Assembly: GCA_902475025.1 (NCBI GenBank)
Contig: CABRXX010000030.1
Coordinates: 1 to 30,798 of the forward strand
DNA length: 30,798 nucleotides
Origin: Merdiplasma sp905207905
GTDB lineage: Bacteria > Bacillota > Clostridia > Lachnospirales > Lachnospiraceae
Reading direction: 5' to 3'
The position numbers and the translations under genes are program-made. The notes below the pieces were generated by a model. It saw only the letters and a program-made list of their open reading frames with translations, did not search any database and was not told the origin of the DNA. Below are positions 7,445-14,566 of the stretch, piece after piece. Position 1 is the first letter of the stretch, and the number at the start of each line of letters is the position of its first letter.

Positions 7445-8575
7445 ATGGAGATTGATATGAGTAAAAACTTTCAGCCGCAGACAAAGGAAACCTGTCTGCC
7501 GGTAAAAAAAGACGGAAAATTTGCGTACAATATTTATCTGGAGCATTCCTTTGAGCATCTGCCGGAGCGGATAGCCCAACTGGATATAGCAGACCGGAAG
7601 CTCTGCATTGTAACAGATACCAATGTTGAGAAACTTTACGGGCAGGAGATCCAACAGATTCTGACTCCATGCTGTAAGGAGACCTCTCTCTATGTAATTC
7701 CCGCCGGGGAAGCGCATAAAAACCTGGATGAGATCCGAAAGCTGTATCAACATCTGATCAGCCAGAAAATGGACCGAAAGGATATTCTGGTGGCCCTGGG
7801 CGGAGGCGTTGTCGGGGACATGACCGGGTATGCGGCAGCCACTTATCTTCGCGGTGTCCGTTTTGTCCAGATTCCTACCACACTTCTGGCACAGGTAGAC
7901 AGCAGCATCGGAGGCAAGACCGGTGTGGATTTTGATCAGTATAAAAACATGGTGGGAGCATTTCACCAGCCGTCTTTGGTATATCTGAATCTGAACACCC
8001 TGAAAACGCTTTCAGAAGAACAGTTTGCCTGCGGTATGGGAGAGGTATTAAAACACGGTCTGATCTGCAATGCTTCCTATTATGAATGGATCATCAACCA
8101 CATGGATGAGATCCTGGAGCGGAATTTTACGGCGCTCCTTGCTCTGGTGGCAGAAAGCTGCCAGATCAAGCGGGCTGTAGTGGAAAAGGATCCCACGGAG
8201 CAGGGAGACCGGGCGCTTTTGAATTTCGGCCATACCATTGGCCATGCCATTGAAAAGCTAAAAGATTTTTCCCTGCTTCATGGTCAGTGCGTGGCTCTGG
8301 GATATGTGGCAGCTGCCTATATTTCATGGAAACGGGAACTGTTGACGGAAGAAGAATTTTATGAGATACGGGATATGAATGTGGGATTTGCTCTCCCTAT
8401 CTCCCTGGACGGCCTCACTCCGGAAGCTATTTTGGAGGCCACAAAGCATGATAAAAAGATGGTGTCCGGACAGATTCGCTTCGTACTGTTAAAGGGAATT
8501 GGAAAAGCCTTCTTAGATGACACTGTGACGGATCAGGAGATACTGGATGCTGTAAAGAGCCTGATCCTTGCATGA
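7445..8575 (+). CDS. aroB: 3-dehydroquinate synthase
   Basis: AroB converts 3-deoxy-D-arabino-heptulosonate 7-phosphate to 3-dehydroquinate, step two of the shikimate pathway, using NAD and a divalent metal. The NAD-binding stretch LGGGVVGDMTGYAAATYLRG, the substrate loop PTTLLAQVDSSIGGKTGVD, and the metal ligands in GMGEVLKHG (Glu), NFGHTIGHAIE (His) and LLHGQCVALG (His) are all present. Two starts are possible: ATG 7445 after GAAAGG, or ATG 7457 after ATGGAG; the second has better spacing. The rest of the pathway in this window (tyrA, aroA) is about 10 kb away, so aroB is not in an aromatic operon here. Confidence 0.95.
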   Translation: MEIDMSKNFQPQTKETCLPVKKDGKFAYNIYLEHSFEHLPERIAQLDIADRKLCIVTDTNVEKLYGQEIQQILTPCCKETSLYVIPAGEAHKNLDEIRKLYQHLISQKMDRKDILVALGGGVVGDMTGYAAATYLRGVRFVQIPTTLLAQVDSSIGGKTGVDFDQYKNMVGAFHQPSLVYLNLNTLKTLSEEQFACGMGEVLKHGLICNASYYEWIINHMDEILERNFTALLALVAESCQIKRAVVEKDPTEQGDRALLNFGHTIGHAIEKLKDFSLLHGQCVALGYVAAAYISWKRELLTEEEFYEIRDMNVGFALPISLDGLTPEAILEATKHDKKMVSGQIRFVLLKGIGKAFLDDTVTDQEILDAVKSLILA

Positions 8576-8664
8576 GCAATCTCATTTGCTTTCGAAAATA
8601 GATTGCTTACCAGGAATCACAAAGAATGACCATAAGATTTTACAACAAGGGGAATGACCAGACT

Positions 8665-9273
8665 ATGAAAAAAGAAACCATCACAAGAGAATGGAAAATA
8701 AGCCTTTTTGGTGGGCTTATCCTCCTGGCCATTTTGCTGGGAATAGATCAGCTGACCAAATATCTGGCGTACAATTTTCTGCGCATCCGCGGCCCTTTAA
8801 GCCTTCTGCCGGATGTTTTTGAGCTGCAGTATCTGGAAAACCGGGGAGCCGCTTTTGGCATGCTGGAAAATATGCAGTGGATCTTTGTCCTCTTTGCACT
8901 GGTTATTACTGCAGCAGCAGGATGGCTTTATCTGCGTTTATGTTTCCGAAAATTTACAGGCCCCCGTTCCTTTGTTCCTTTGAAAGGCATCTGCATACTG
9001 CTTATGGCGGGGGCGCTGGGGAACATGATTGACCGACTGGCTCATGGTTTTGTCATTGACTTTCTCTACTTTTCCCTTATCGATTTTCCCATCTTTAATG
9101 TGGCGGACATTTACGTCTGCGTGGGAACCGCCTGCTTTCTGCTGCTGATTCTCTTTTATTACAAGGAGGAGGATCTGGATCAGATACAGGGAAAAAAGAC
9201 ACAGCAGGACTACATGAGGGATCTCATTGACAAGATCCGCGAGAGCAGGAATAAGGAGAATCAAAAGAACTAG
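8665..9273 (+). CDS. lspA: Lipoprotein signal peptidase (signal peptidase II)
   Basis: LspA removes the signal peptide of diacylated prolipoproteins at the conserved Cys. The protein has four membrane segments and the two catalytic aspartates: D123 in NMIDRL and D148 in FNVADIY; ENRGAAFG at 58-65 is the family motif. I place the start at the ATG at 8665 (AAGGGGA upstream), giving 202 residues; an upstream ATG at 8626 would add 13 residues and has a weaker ribosome binding site. The C-terminus has an extra charged tail of about 35 residues (ending RESRNKENQKN) that is longer than in typical LspA. It is followed closely by the RluD-family gene, the common lspA-rluD pairing. Confidence 0.94.
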   Translation: MKKETITREWKISLFGGLILLAILLGIDQLTKYLAYNFLRIRGPLSLLPDVFELQYLENRGAAFGMLENMQWIFVLFALVITAAAGWLYLRLCFRKFTGPRSFVPLKGICILLMAGALGNMIDRLAHGFVIDFLYFSLIDFPIFNVADIYVCVGTACFLLLILFYYKEEDLDQIQGKKTQQDYMRDLIDKIRESRNKENQKN

Positions 9274-9332
9274 GAAACCCTGGAAACTCATACCGGAAGA
9301 TAAAGAAGAGAAGTAGAAAAGGAGACGTTTTT

Positions 9333-10259
9333 ATGATCTTTCAGGCGACAACTTTGGATCAGGGGACCCGGATTGATAAATATCTTTCCAGGGAACTGCC
9401 GGATTGTTCCCGTTCTTTTTTGCAGAAGCTCATAGAGACCGGCCAGCTGCGGATCAACGGCACTGCCACATTAAAATCCAATTATAAAGTGAACGCAGGG
9501 GATGAGATTGAACTGGAAATTCCGGAGGCAGTGGAGCCGGAGATCGAGGCGGAGAACATCCCGCTTGATATTTTGTATGAGGATTCAGAGCTTCTGGTGG
9601 TAAACAAACCAAAGGGCATGGTGGTGCATCCCTGTCCGGGACACTATTCCGGAACTCTGGTAAACGCCCTGCTGTACCATTGCAGGGGGGATCTCTCCGG
9701 TATTAACGGCGTGATGCGGCCGGGGATCGTACACCGCATTGATCAGAATACCACAGGCTCTCTTCTGGTGTGTAAAAATGATTACTCTCACAATTTCCTT
9801 GCAGAACAGTTAAAGGTCCATTCTATTACGAGAAAATATCGGGCCATTGTCCATGGGAATCTGAAAGAAGAAGAGGGGACGGTCAATGCTCCTATCGGAC
9901 GCCATCCGGTTGATCGAAAAAAAATGGCTGTGAATCACAAAAATGGCAAGGAGGCTGTGACCCATTACCGAGTGCTGGAGCGTTTCGGAAAATATACTTA
10001 CCTTGAATGCCAGTTAGAGACAGGCCGCACTCATCAAATACGGGTTCATTTAACAAGCATAGGCCATCCGCTTCTGGGGGACGATGTCTACGGGCCTTCC
10101 AAATGCCCGATATCCGGCCTTCAGGGGCAAACCCTTCACGCCATGGTTCTGGGCTTTGTTCACCCTGTTACAAAGGAGTATATGGAGTTTACGGCGCCTC
10201 TGCCAGATTATTTTCAGGAATTGTTAGAAAAACTGAAGAGGGATGGGGCAAGACACTGA
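9333..10259 (+). CDS. rluD: RluD-family 23S rRNA pseudouridine synthase
   Basis: The enzyme isomerises uridines in rRNA. An S4 domain occupies residues about 11-70 (RIDKYLSRELPDCSRSFLQKLIETGQLRING in outline), and the RsuA/RluA catalytic domain follows. The catalytic aspartate is D137 in VHRIDQNTTG; further family motifs are VVNKPKGMVVHP and LETGRTHQIRVHL. Length is 308 residues, the normal size. The ATG at 9333 follows AAAAGGAGACG. It is the last gene of the plus-strand run, with a hairpin and T-run downstream. Exact target positions cannot be read from sequence; the symbol refers to the family. Confidence 0.93.
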   Translation: MIFQATTLDQGTRIDKYLSRELPDCSRSFLQKLIETGQLRINGTATLKSNYKVNAGDEIELEIPEAVEPEIEAENIPLDILYEDSELLVVNKPKGMVVHPCPGHYSGTLVNALLYHCRGDLSGINGVMRPGIVHRIDQNTTGSLLVCKNDYSHNFLAEQLKVHSITRKYRAIVHGNLKEEEGTVNAPIGRHPVDRKKMAVNHKNGKEAVTHYRVLERFGKYTYLECQLETGRTHQIRVHLTSIGHPLLGDDVYGPSKCPISGLQGQTLHAMVLGFVHPVTKEYMEFTAPLPDYFQELLEKLKRDGARH

Positions 10260-10271
10260 TCCTGGCAGATT

Positions 10272-10321
10272 GCTGCAAAATACTTCCGGCAGTACCCTTT
10301 CGGGTGATTTAGCGCATTTTT
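10272..10321 (+). terminator. Probable terminator after the RluD-family gene
   Basis: GCT...AAAT-AC (from 10272) can pair with GT-G-ATTT-AGC (ending 10313), enclosing an ACCC/GGGT hairpin with a TTTC loop (10294-10305). A run of five T follows at 10317-10321. The stem is imperfect, with bulges, so confidence is moderate. It begins with GCTGCAAAATAC, a string that recurs at other gene ends in the window. Confidence 0.45.
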
Positions 10322-10350
10322 GTTTCATAGGAAGGAACTTCCTATGAAAC
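10322..10350. repeat. Perfect 13-bp inverted repeat, copy 1 of a TTTCATAGGAA palindrome
   Basis: GTTTCATAGGAAG (10322-10334), a 3-nt GAA spacer and CTTCCTATGAAAC (10338-10350) are exact reverse complements. There is no T-run after it on either strand, so it is not a standard terminator by itself. A closely similar but decayed copy lies at 24212-24239. It sits between the convergent RluD-family and ttcA genes. Confidence 0.75.
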
Positions 10351-10376
10351 GAGAAACAATCCCCGGCAGTTTGCTT

Positions 10377-11153
10377 CTAGTTTGTCCCAACATCCGTTTG
10401 GTGCGGAAGATTTGTATCTCCGCGCTTATGGATGATTCGTTTTGGCCAGCCTTGAATATTTCCATCCAGGATCGCAGTGAACATTCTCTGCTTGGTTCCT
10501 GGATTTTCTTTTGTCAGCTGGCGAAGCAGATCTTTTGCATACTCACGCTTGGTAAATCCGTCTACCGGACAGGGATTCTTTGCCACAGGCAGGTCATACT
10601 TATTTTTAAATCCGATCACATCCGCCTCATCCACATAGATCATGGGGCGGATCACCGTAAGATCCATCCGGTCCAGGTATGTTCTGGGGGAGAAAGAGTA
10701 GAAACGCCCTTCATAAATCAAAGACAGAAGCATGGTTTCCACCACATCGTCCTTGTGGTGGGCATATGCCACCTTATTGCAGCCCAGTTCCTTTGCCTTT
10801 TCATTGAAAGCTCCTTTGCGCATTTTGGCACACAGAGAACAAGGATTGGACTCCTTCCGGTCTTCAAAGATAATCTGGCCGATCTGGGTATCCACTATCG
10901 TGTAGGGCACCTCCAGCTTCGCGCAGAGGGCTTTAATAGGCTCCAGATCAAATCCCGGGAAGCCCAGGGAGCAGGTGATGGCCTGAAGTTCAAAAGGCTT
11001 TGGATAGAACCTTCTAAGGCCGCTGAGGGCATAGAGTAATGTGAGACTGTCTTTTCCGCCGGAAATCCCTACGGCAATTTTGTCTCCTTCTTCGATCATC
11101 TGATATTCATCAACTGCCTTTCGCACCAGACTCATCAATTTTTGTAATTTCAT
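10377..11153 (-). CDS. ttcA: TtcA-family PP-loop tRNA thiolation protein
   Basis: A 258-residue PP-loop ATPase. The PP-loop SGGKDS is at residues 31-36. Three cysteines sit where TtcA binds its [4Fe-4S] cluster: C105 and C108 in NPCSLCAKMR, and C195 in NPCPVDG. E. coli TtcA makes 2-thiocytidine at tRNA position 32; the same reaction here is inferred from the cysteine pattern, and the related TtuA-type activity cannot be excluded. The ATG at 11153 follows GAAAGGGA. It is a single-gene transcription unit on the minus strand with its own promoter about 100 bp upstream, ending against the convergent RluD-family gene. Confidence 0.87.
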   Translation of the reverse strand: MKLQKLMSLVRKAVDEYQMIEEGDKIAVGISGGKDSLTLLYALSGLRRFYPKPFELQAITCSLGFPGFDLEPIKALCAKLEVPYTIVDTQIGQIIFEDRKESNPCSLCAKMRKGAFNEKAKELGCNKVAYAHHKDDVVETMLLSLIYEGRFYSFSPRTYLDRMDLTVIRPMIYVDEADVIGFKNKYDLPVAKNPCPVDGFTKREYAKDLLRQLTKENPGTKQRMFTAILDGNIQGWPKRIIHKRGDTNLPHQTDVGTN

Positions 11154-11248
11154 ATAAAATTCCCTTTCTGTTAAATAAAGAATGCGTCTTAAAAAAGTCT
11201 GCCCGCCGCTTCGCGCTCCGTTGGCATCCTTTAATTTATATCGTTTCT

Positions 11249-11277
11249 ATCATAGCGAAAAGCTGGAAATTTGACAA
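11249..11277 (-). promoter_or_regulatory. Promoter of ttcA
   Basis: On the minus strand TTGTCA (11277-11272), a 17-nt spacer and TATGAT (11254-11249) match sigma-A consensus well. This leaves a leader of about 90 nt before the ttcA start, containing a GC-rich stretch followed by TTTTTT (around 11185-11222) that I could not fold into a convincing terminator. Confidence 0.6.
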
Positions 11278-11591
11278 CTGTTTTTTATTAGGAGTTTTGA
11301 GCATCAATGTACACAGTACAACACGGATGCTATTGAATAAAAAGTATATGGAAGGAAAAAGCAGAGGTGATTGTAATGTTCCATGAGAATAAAACATATT
11401 GGCGGATAGCCGTTTCTGTGATAAAATGATGATGGTATCCGCGGCCAGAGCATACGGCTCCTTGAATGCCAATGAGATTGTTTTTTCTGCGCGGATGCTG
11501 GATCGTGTGAAATAGGAACTGTACAGCCATAACGGTTCTTATTGATTGCTGTGGCCGTGCGGGACGGAAAAGGAGGGCAGTCTATAAAACT
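11278..11591 (+). other. Intergenic region with a possible gene remnant
   Basis: There is no convincing gene between the ttcA promoter and the membrane protein at 11592. An inverted repeat AGCATC/GATGCT encloses GTAC/GTAC at about 11300-11331. Two short plus-strand frames (one starting ATG at 11378 after AGAGGTG, one 29-codon frame at 11426-11515) are too short to call. The second reads ...ARAYGSLNANEIVFSARMLD..., loosely like the YG...S..LD pattern of Spo0E-type phosphatases, with one extra residue. It has no ribosome binding site, so at most it is a decayed remnant. TTGGCG (11399) and TAAAAT (11422) at 17-nt spacing could be a promoter for the next gene. Confidence 0.3.
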
Positions 11592-12077
11592 ATGAAAAAA
11601 TGGCTTTTAGTTGCATTCACCTTTGTTCCCATTCTTGTGGGAGATTTGATCAATCGTTTCCTGCTTCTCCCGGTCATCGGCAGTCTCCTTTTTTATGTAC
11701 TGCCTTTAGCGACTACGGTATTTTGGTTTTTCGTCGGGAGATGGTATGAACGCAGCTCCTGGAAAACTGTGCAGGCCATACTCATCGGAAATGCCACAGG
11801 GCTGGTTTCCCTGGTAATTTCTTTCTGGAGATATTGGTCGGAAACGCCGGGTAACGGAACTGGGATCCTTTGGACTCTAATGAATAAATTTCAATTATAT
11901 ACGGATGCCGCTCCTGGGTACTTATTGGGGAAAATTGCGCTCCTTTTCGAGCCTCAGCCGAATACGATAGGAAGAGCCTCTATGACTGCTTTGCGGGTTC
12001 TGTCTGTCGTCTATCTGATCGTTGTTTTTTTGCTAGGCTTCTTTTTGGAAAGACGAAAAAATAAACACAATATATAG
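11592..12077 (+). CDS. Hypothetical multi-pass membrane protein
   Basis: A 161-residue protein I do not recognise. It has about four hydrophobic segments (roughly residues 4-23, 28-50, 60-80 and 132-153), a WYERSSWK loop between the second and third, a longer external or internal loop (about 81-130) and a basic tail (ERRKNKHNI). The ATG at 11592 is 15 nt after the nearest AGGAGG, longer than ideal, so translation may be weak. It is a lone gene between the ttcA upstream region and a 40-bp perfect palindrome. Neighbours give no functional hint; it is probably an accessory gene. Confidence 0.6.
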   Translation: MKKWLLVAFTFVPILVGDLINRFLLLPVIGSLLFYVLPLATTVFWFFVGRWYERSSWKTVQAILIGNATGLVSLVISFWRYWSETPGNGTGILWTLMNKFQLYTDAAPGYLLGKIALLFEPQPNTIGRASMTALRVLSVVYLIVVFLLGFFLERRKNKHNI

Positions 12078-12118
12078 CAGCTAATCAAACAAATGTCACC
12101 AGTTTTAAATAGAAATAC

Positions 12119-12158
12119 CAGCCTATATTCTCATAATTAATTATGAGAATATAGGCTG
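12119..12158. repeat. 40-bp perfect palindrome containing CTCATAATTAATTATGAG
   Basis: Positions 12119-12158 read the same on both strands with no mismatch (arms from CAGCCTATATTC inward to an AATT centre). No T-run follows on either side, so it is not a standard terminator. Its core CTCATAATTAATTATGAG (12130-12147) recurs with one change at 13193-13210, next to the HTH gene. Confidence 0.85.
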
Positions 12159-12260
12159 CCTGTGACAAAAATAGCTACATGACAAAAATTCCTGCATCAT
12201 GCCATGTTTACAGGCGGCTGAAACAGCAATAACAAATCAACAAAATAAGGAGAAATTATC

Positions 12261-12713
12261 ATGAAATTCGTAATACAGCGGGTCACAGAAGCATCTGTGA
12301 CGATTGATGGGACAACCGTGGGAGAGATTGGAAAGGGATTTCTGGTACTCATCGGCGTGGGCGCCAAGGATACAAGGGAAATCGCAGACTTTTATATTAA
12401 GAAAATGATTGGTCTGCGAATCTTTGAGGATGAAAATGGAAAGACAAATCTTTCTTTAAAAGATGTGAAGGGACAGCTTCTTCTGGTATCTCAGTTTACC
12501 CTATATGCCAACTGCCGCAAAGGAAATCGCCCCAGTTTCATTGAGGCCGGAGGTCCGAAGATGGCGGAAGAGTTGTATGAGTATATCATCCAGGAGTGCA
12601 GAAAGCAGATACCTGTGGTTGAGACCGGGAAATTCGGAGCTGATATGAAGGTAAATCTGTGCAATGACGGGCCGTTTACGATTATTCTGGATGAAAATCT
12701 GCACAAAATATAG
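12261..12713 (+). CDS. dtd: D-aminoacyl-tRNA deacylase
   Basis: Dtd hydrolyses D-amino acids mischarged on tRNA, and glycine from tRNA(Ala), protecting translation. The 150-residue protein has both signature motifs: SQFTLYAN near residues 78-85 and NDGPFT near 135-140, which carries the Gly-cisPro selectivity element; the V-to-F change next to it (NDGPVT is commonest) is mild. The ATG at 12261 follows AAGGAG. It is monocistronic here, with the 40-bp palindrome about 100 bp upstream and a direct repeat (12719-12744) starting 6 bp after its stop. In many Firmicutes dtd follows relA; that gene is not here, so the location is unusual. Confidence 0.95.
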   Translation: MKFVIQRVTEASVTIDGTTVGEIGKGFLVLIGVGAKDTREIADFYIKKMIGLRIFEDENGKTNLSLKDVKGQLLLVSQFTLYANCRKGNRPSFIEAGGPKMAEELYEYIIQECRKQIPVVETGKFGADMKVNLCNDGPFTIILDENLHKI

Positions 12714-12718
12714 AAAAT

Positions 12719-12744
12719 TTTTGAGAAAACACAAGAAAATCCCA
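12719..12744 (+). repeat. 26-bp direct repeat, left copy
   Basis: This 26-bp stretch beginning TTTTGAGAAA and ending AAGAAAATCCCA matches 13242-13267 in the same orientation at 23 of 26 positions; the three differences are adjacent (ACA here, GTG there). The two copies bracket the HTH gene. Similarity stops at the final CCCA. Confidence 0.8.
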
Positions 12745-12772
12745 AATTATTCTGAACAAAACAGCTATAACA

Positions 12773-13132
12773 TTAATAGAAAAGATCCGTATCTTTTCCC
12801 TCTAGTTCTTTTAACCGCCGGTAGAGGGTTGCCCTGCTGCAGCCTAAGAGCCTGGCGGTTTCTTCACATCCGATTTCTTTCATGCTGGCCTTTATATCTG
12901 AAAGCCGCCAGAGAGAAGAGGTACTTCCCGATACGTCCAGCCGTTTTCTTCCTGCATTTCGTTCATTTTTTTGTTTTTTGTAATATTCCACCATCAATAG
13001 TCCATTTCCCTCGGAATCAAAATCCAGAGCCAGAGAAACCTGATGTTCTTTCAACTGGCCATTTATTCTGCCAATTCGCTCCTTTAATGAGTCCGTAACC
13101 GGCAATTTCCCTATATATTCTCGATGCAGCAT
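12773..13132 (-). CDS. Small protein with C-terminal Fis-type helix-turn-helix
   Basis: A 119-residue protein whose last 40 residues (DIKASMKEIGCEETARLLGC then SRATLYRRLKELEG) match the Fis-type HTH found at the C-terminus of sigma-54 activators, but with no AAA+ domain. The N-terminal 60 residues (one beta-like segment, VSLALDFDSEGNGLLMVEYY) are not recognised. The ATG at 13132 follows AGAGGATAATT. It is downstream of the tyrosine recombinase on the same strand, separated by a 168-bp spacer holding a 68-bp inverted repeat, and the whole gene lies between 26-bp direct repeats. Likely DNA-binding; its own repeats are candidate sites. Role unknown. Confidence 0.7.
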   Translation of the reverse strand: MLHREYIGKLPVTDSLKERIGRINGQLKEHQVSLALDFDSEGNGLLMVEYYKKQKNERNAGRKRLDVSGSTSSLWRLSDIKASMKEIGCEETARLLGCSRATLYRRLKELEGKDTDLFY

Positions 13133-13167
13133 AATTATCCTCTATATGTTGTGTTTTTCAGACCTCT

Positions 13168-13235
13168 ATGGTCAACGGGTGTTTTAGTTTTTCTCATAAT
13201 TAATTTTGAGAAAACGCGAAACACCGGTTGACCAT
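13168..13235. repeat. 68-bp imperfect inverted repeat upstream of the HTH gene
   Basis: Arms 13168-13196 and 13207-13235 are reverse complements at 24 of 29 positions (ends ATGGTCAAC and GTTGACCAT). The 10-bp centre is TAATTAATTT. The inner part contains CTCATAATTAATTTTGAG (13193-13210), one base different from the core of the 12119-12158 palindrome. A further half-copy, CCATAATTAATTTTGAG, follows at 13232-13248. Confidence 0.8.
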
Positions 13236-13241
13236 AATTAA

Positions 13242-13267
13242 TTTTGAGAAAGTGCAAGAAAATCCCA
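13242..13267 (+). repeat. 26-bp direct repeat, right copy
   Basis: Right-hand partner of 12719-12744 (23 of 26 identical, same orientation, start-to-start distance 523 bp). It lies 34 bp beyond the stop codon of the tyrosine recombinase and immediately beside the 68-bp inverted repeat. Confidence 0.8.
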
Positions 13268-13301
13268 TGACTGAAGGCGGGCTGCCCTGTGCACACGGAT
13301 G

Positions 13302-14426
13302 TTACGGTTCCCGCAGCTTTACCGCAGAGGCAGCTCTTCGGCGGCGGTTGTCATCCATAGCGGCGTAATGCTTTTTTGTGGTGTTCACATCCTTGTGTCC
13401 AAGCACATCTGCCACCAGATAAATATCCCCGGTTTCCCGGTACAGAGACGTTCCATAAGTGCTTCTCAGTTTATGGGGAGTGATCTTTTTCGTGGTGGTA
13501 ATCTCTCTTGCATATTTTTTTACCATATTTTCTACTGCCTGCACTCCAATCCTGCGGCGCTGGGTAGAGTAGAAGAGGGCATTCTCATGGCCGGCAAGGG
13601 GAGTAATGCCTTTGCGTTCTTCCATATAATTTCTCAGCGCCAGCTCCACCTCCTCGCCGAAATATACGATCATCTCTGAACCGCCTTTGCGAACCACTTT
13701 GATTCCATTGTTGCGAAAATCCACATCCTGAACATCCAGTCCCACGCATTCAGAGACACGGATTCCGGTACCCAAAAGAAGCGTCACAATGGCCAGATCC
13801 CGCAGCTTCGTTTTTTCATAGTACATTTTTTTCTGACCGGTAAGCTGATCGCCTCCATGTTCAATAAAGTCCAGGAGAGCGGCTGTTTCATCTTCATCCA
13901 GACGGATAATTGCCTTATCGTGGAGTTTGGGCATATCCACCAGAAGCGTAGGATTTTTTTGAATCATCTGATGCTTGTAAAAATAGGCGTAAAAGCTGCG
14001 AAGAGCAGACATTTTCCGTTTCAGGCCACGTTCCCCATTGGTGACCTGGGCATTCCGGACAGCTCCGGCCATAGATTTGTCAATATCATAAACCTTCAGA
14101 TATTCCTGATATTCCTCAATATCAACAGCCTCCAGCTGATCCAGAACTTCTACCTTAAAATCCTGGATCTCTTTTCCTTTGAAGAGCGGATTGGACTCCT
14201 GAAGATACCGGAAAAAGGTACGGATATCATAAGCATAAGAAATCCTGGTTTTAGTAGATGTGGTAGGCTCCATAGCTCGAAAATAGCTGCGGGCAAAGGG
14301 CGGCAAGGTTTTCAAAACTTCCCGCAGCTGCAGGGTATTCTGAATATCCATCTGCTCATGGTAGGACAGATTGGGCTGAGTAGTCATTGCTGTAATAACA
14401 TCAGTAGTCATAAAATTTTCTTTCAT
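13302..14426 (-). CDS. Tyrosine recombinase (XerC/XerD-like)
   Basis: A 374-residue site-specific recombinase with every catalytic residue of the family: R223 (GTGIRVSE), K247 (VVRKGGSE), H318 and R321 (PHKLRST), H344 (LGHKDVNTT) and the nucleophile Y354 (KKHYAAMD). Residues about 40-165 form the SAM-like core-binding domain. The ATG at 14426 lies 10 nt after GGAGG. It resembles chromosomally encoded Xer-type enzymes more than a phage integrase; no phage genes are near. The promoter has two palindromic operator-like sites just downstream, so expression may be controlled. Repeats beyond its 3' end are candidate recombination sites, but this is not shown. Confidence 0.92.
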   Translation of the reverse strand: MKENFMTTDVITAMTTQPNLSYHEQMDIQNTLQLREVLKTLPPFARSYFRAMEPTTSTKTRISYAYDIRTFFRYLQESNPLFKGKEIQDFKVEVLDQLEAVDIEEYQEYLKVYDIDKSMAGAVRNAQVTNGERGLKRKMSALRSFYAYFYKHQMIQKNPTLLVDMPKLHDKAIIRLDEDETAALLDFIEHGGDQLTGQKKMYYEKTKLRDLAIVTLLLGTGIRVSECVGLDVQDVDFRNNGIKVVRKGGSEMIVYFGEEVELALRNYMEERKGITPLAGHENALFYSTQRRRIGVQAVENMVKKYAREITTTKKITPHKLRSTYGTSLYRETGDIYLVADVLGHKDVNTTKKHYAAMDDNRRRRAASAVKLREP

Positions 14427-14450
14427 AGCCGGGCATCCTCCATAACTCTG

Positions 14451-14492
14451 ATAGATCTATTTGATAAACATGTGTTTTGCGTATAGATCTAT
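14451..14492 (-). promoter_or_regulatory. Two ATAGATCTAT operator-like palindromes in the recombinase leader
   Basis: The perfect 10-bp palindrome ATAGATCTAT occurs at 14451-14460 and again at 14483-14492, 32 bp apart (about three helical turns), between the recombinase promoter and its ribosome binding site. The right-hand copy lies about where transcription should begin. The placement fits a repressor that binds both sites on the same face of the helix. Confidence 0.55.
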
Positions 14493-14500
14493 AGGGATTT

Positions 14501-14529
14501 ACAATAACACATAGCAGCTCTCCTGTCAA
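14501..14529 (-). promoter_or_regulatory. Promoter of the tyrosine recombinase
   Basis: On the minus strand a perfect TTGACA (14529-14524), a 17-nt spacer and TATTGT (14506-14501) form a good sigma-A promoter about 75 bp before the recombinase start. Confidence 0.65.
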
Positions 14530-14566
14530 GCGAATTGAAATGGAATCAGAAACTAAAAAAGAATTT

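Noticed and set aside
7025..7966. 313-codon minus-strand open frame across ylmH and aroB
   Set aside because: It spans two genes with clear motifs on the plus strand, has no recognisable domain, and its composition is that of an antisense frame.
8577..8613. Terminator between aroB and lspA
   Set aside because: AGCAATCT/AGATTGCT can pair but with a 19-nt loop and no T-run.
10320..11039. 239-codon plus-strand open frame
   Set aside because: It is the antisense shadow of ttcA, which has complete PP-loop and cysteine motifs, a ribosome binding site and a promoter.
13168..13267. CRISPR-like array
   Set aside because: The repeats are inverted or few in number, with irregular spacing, and no cas genes are nearby.
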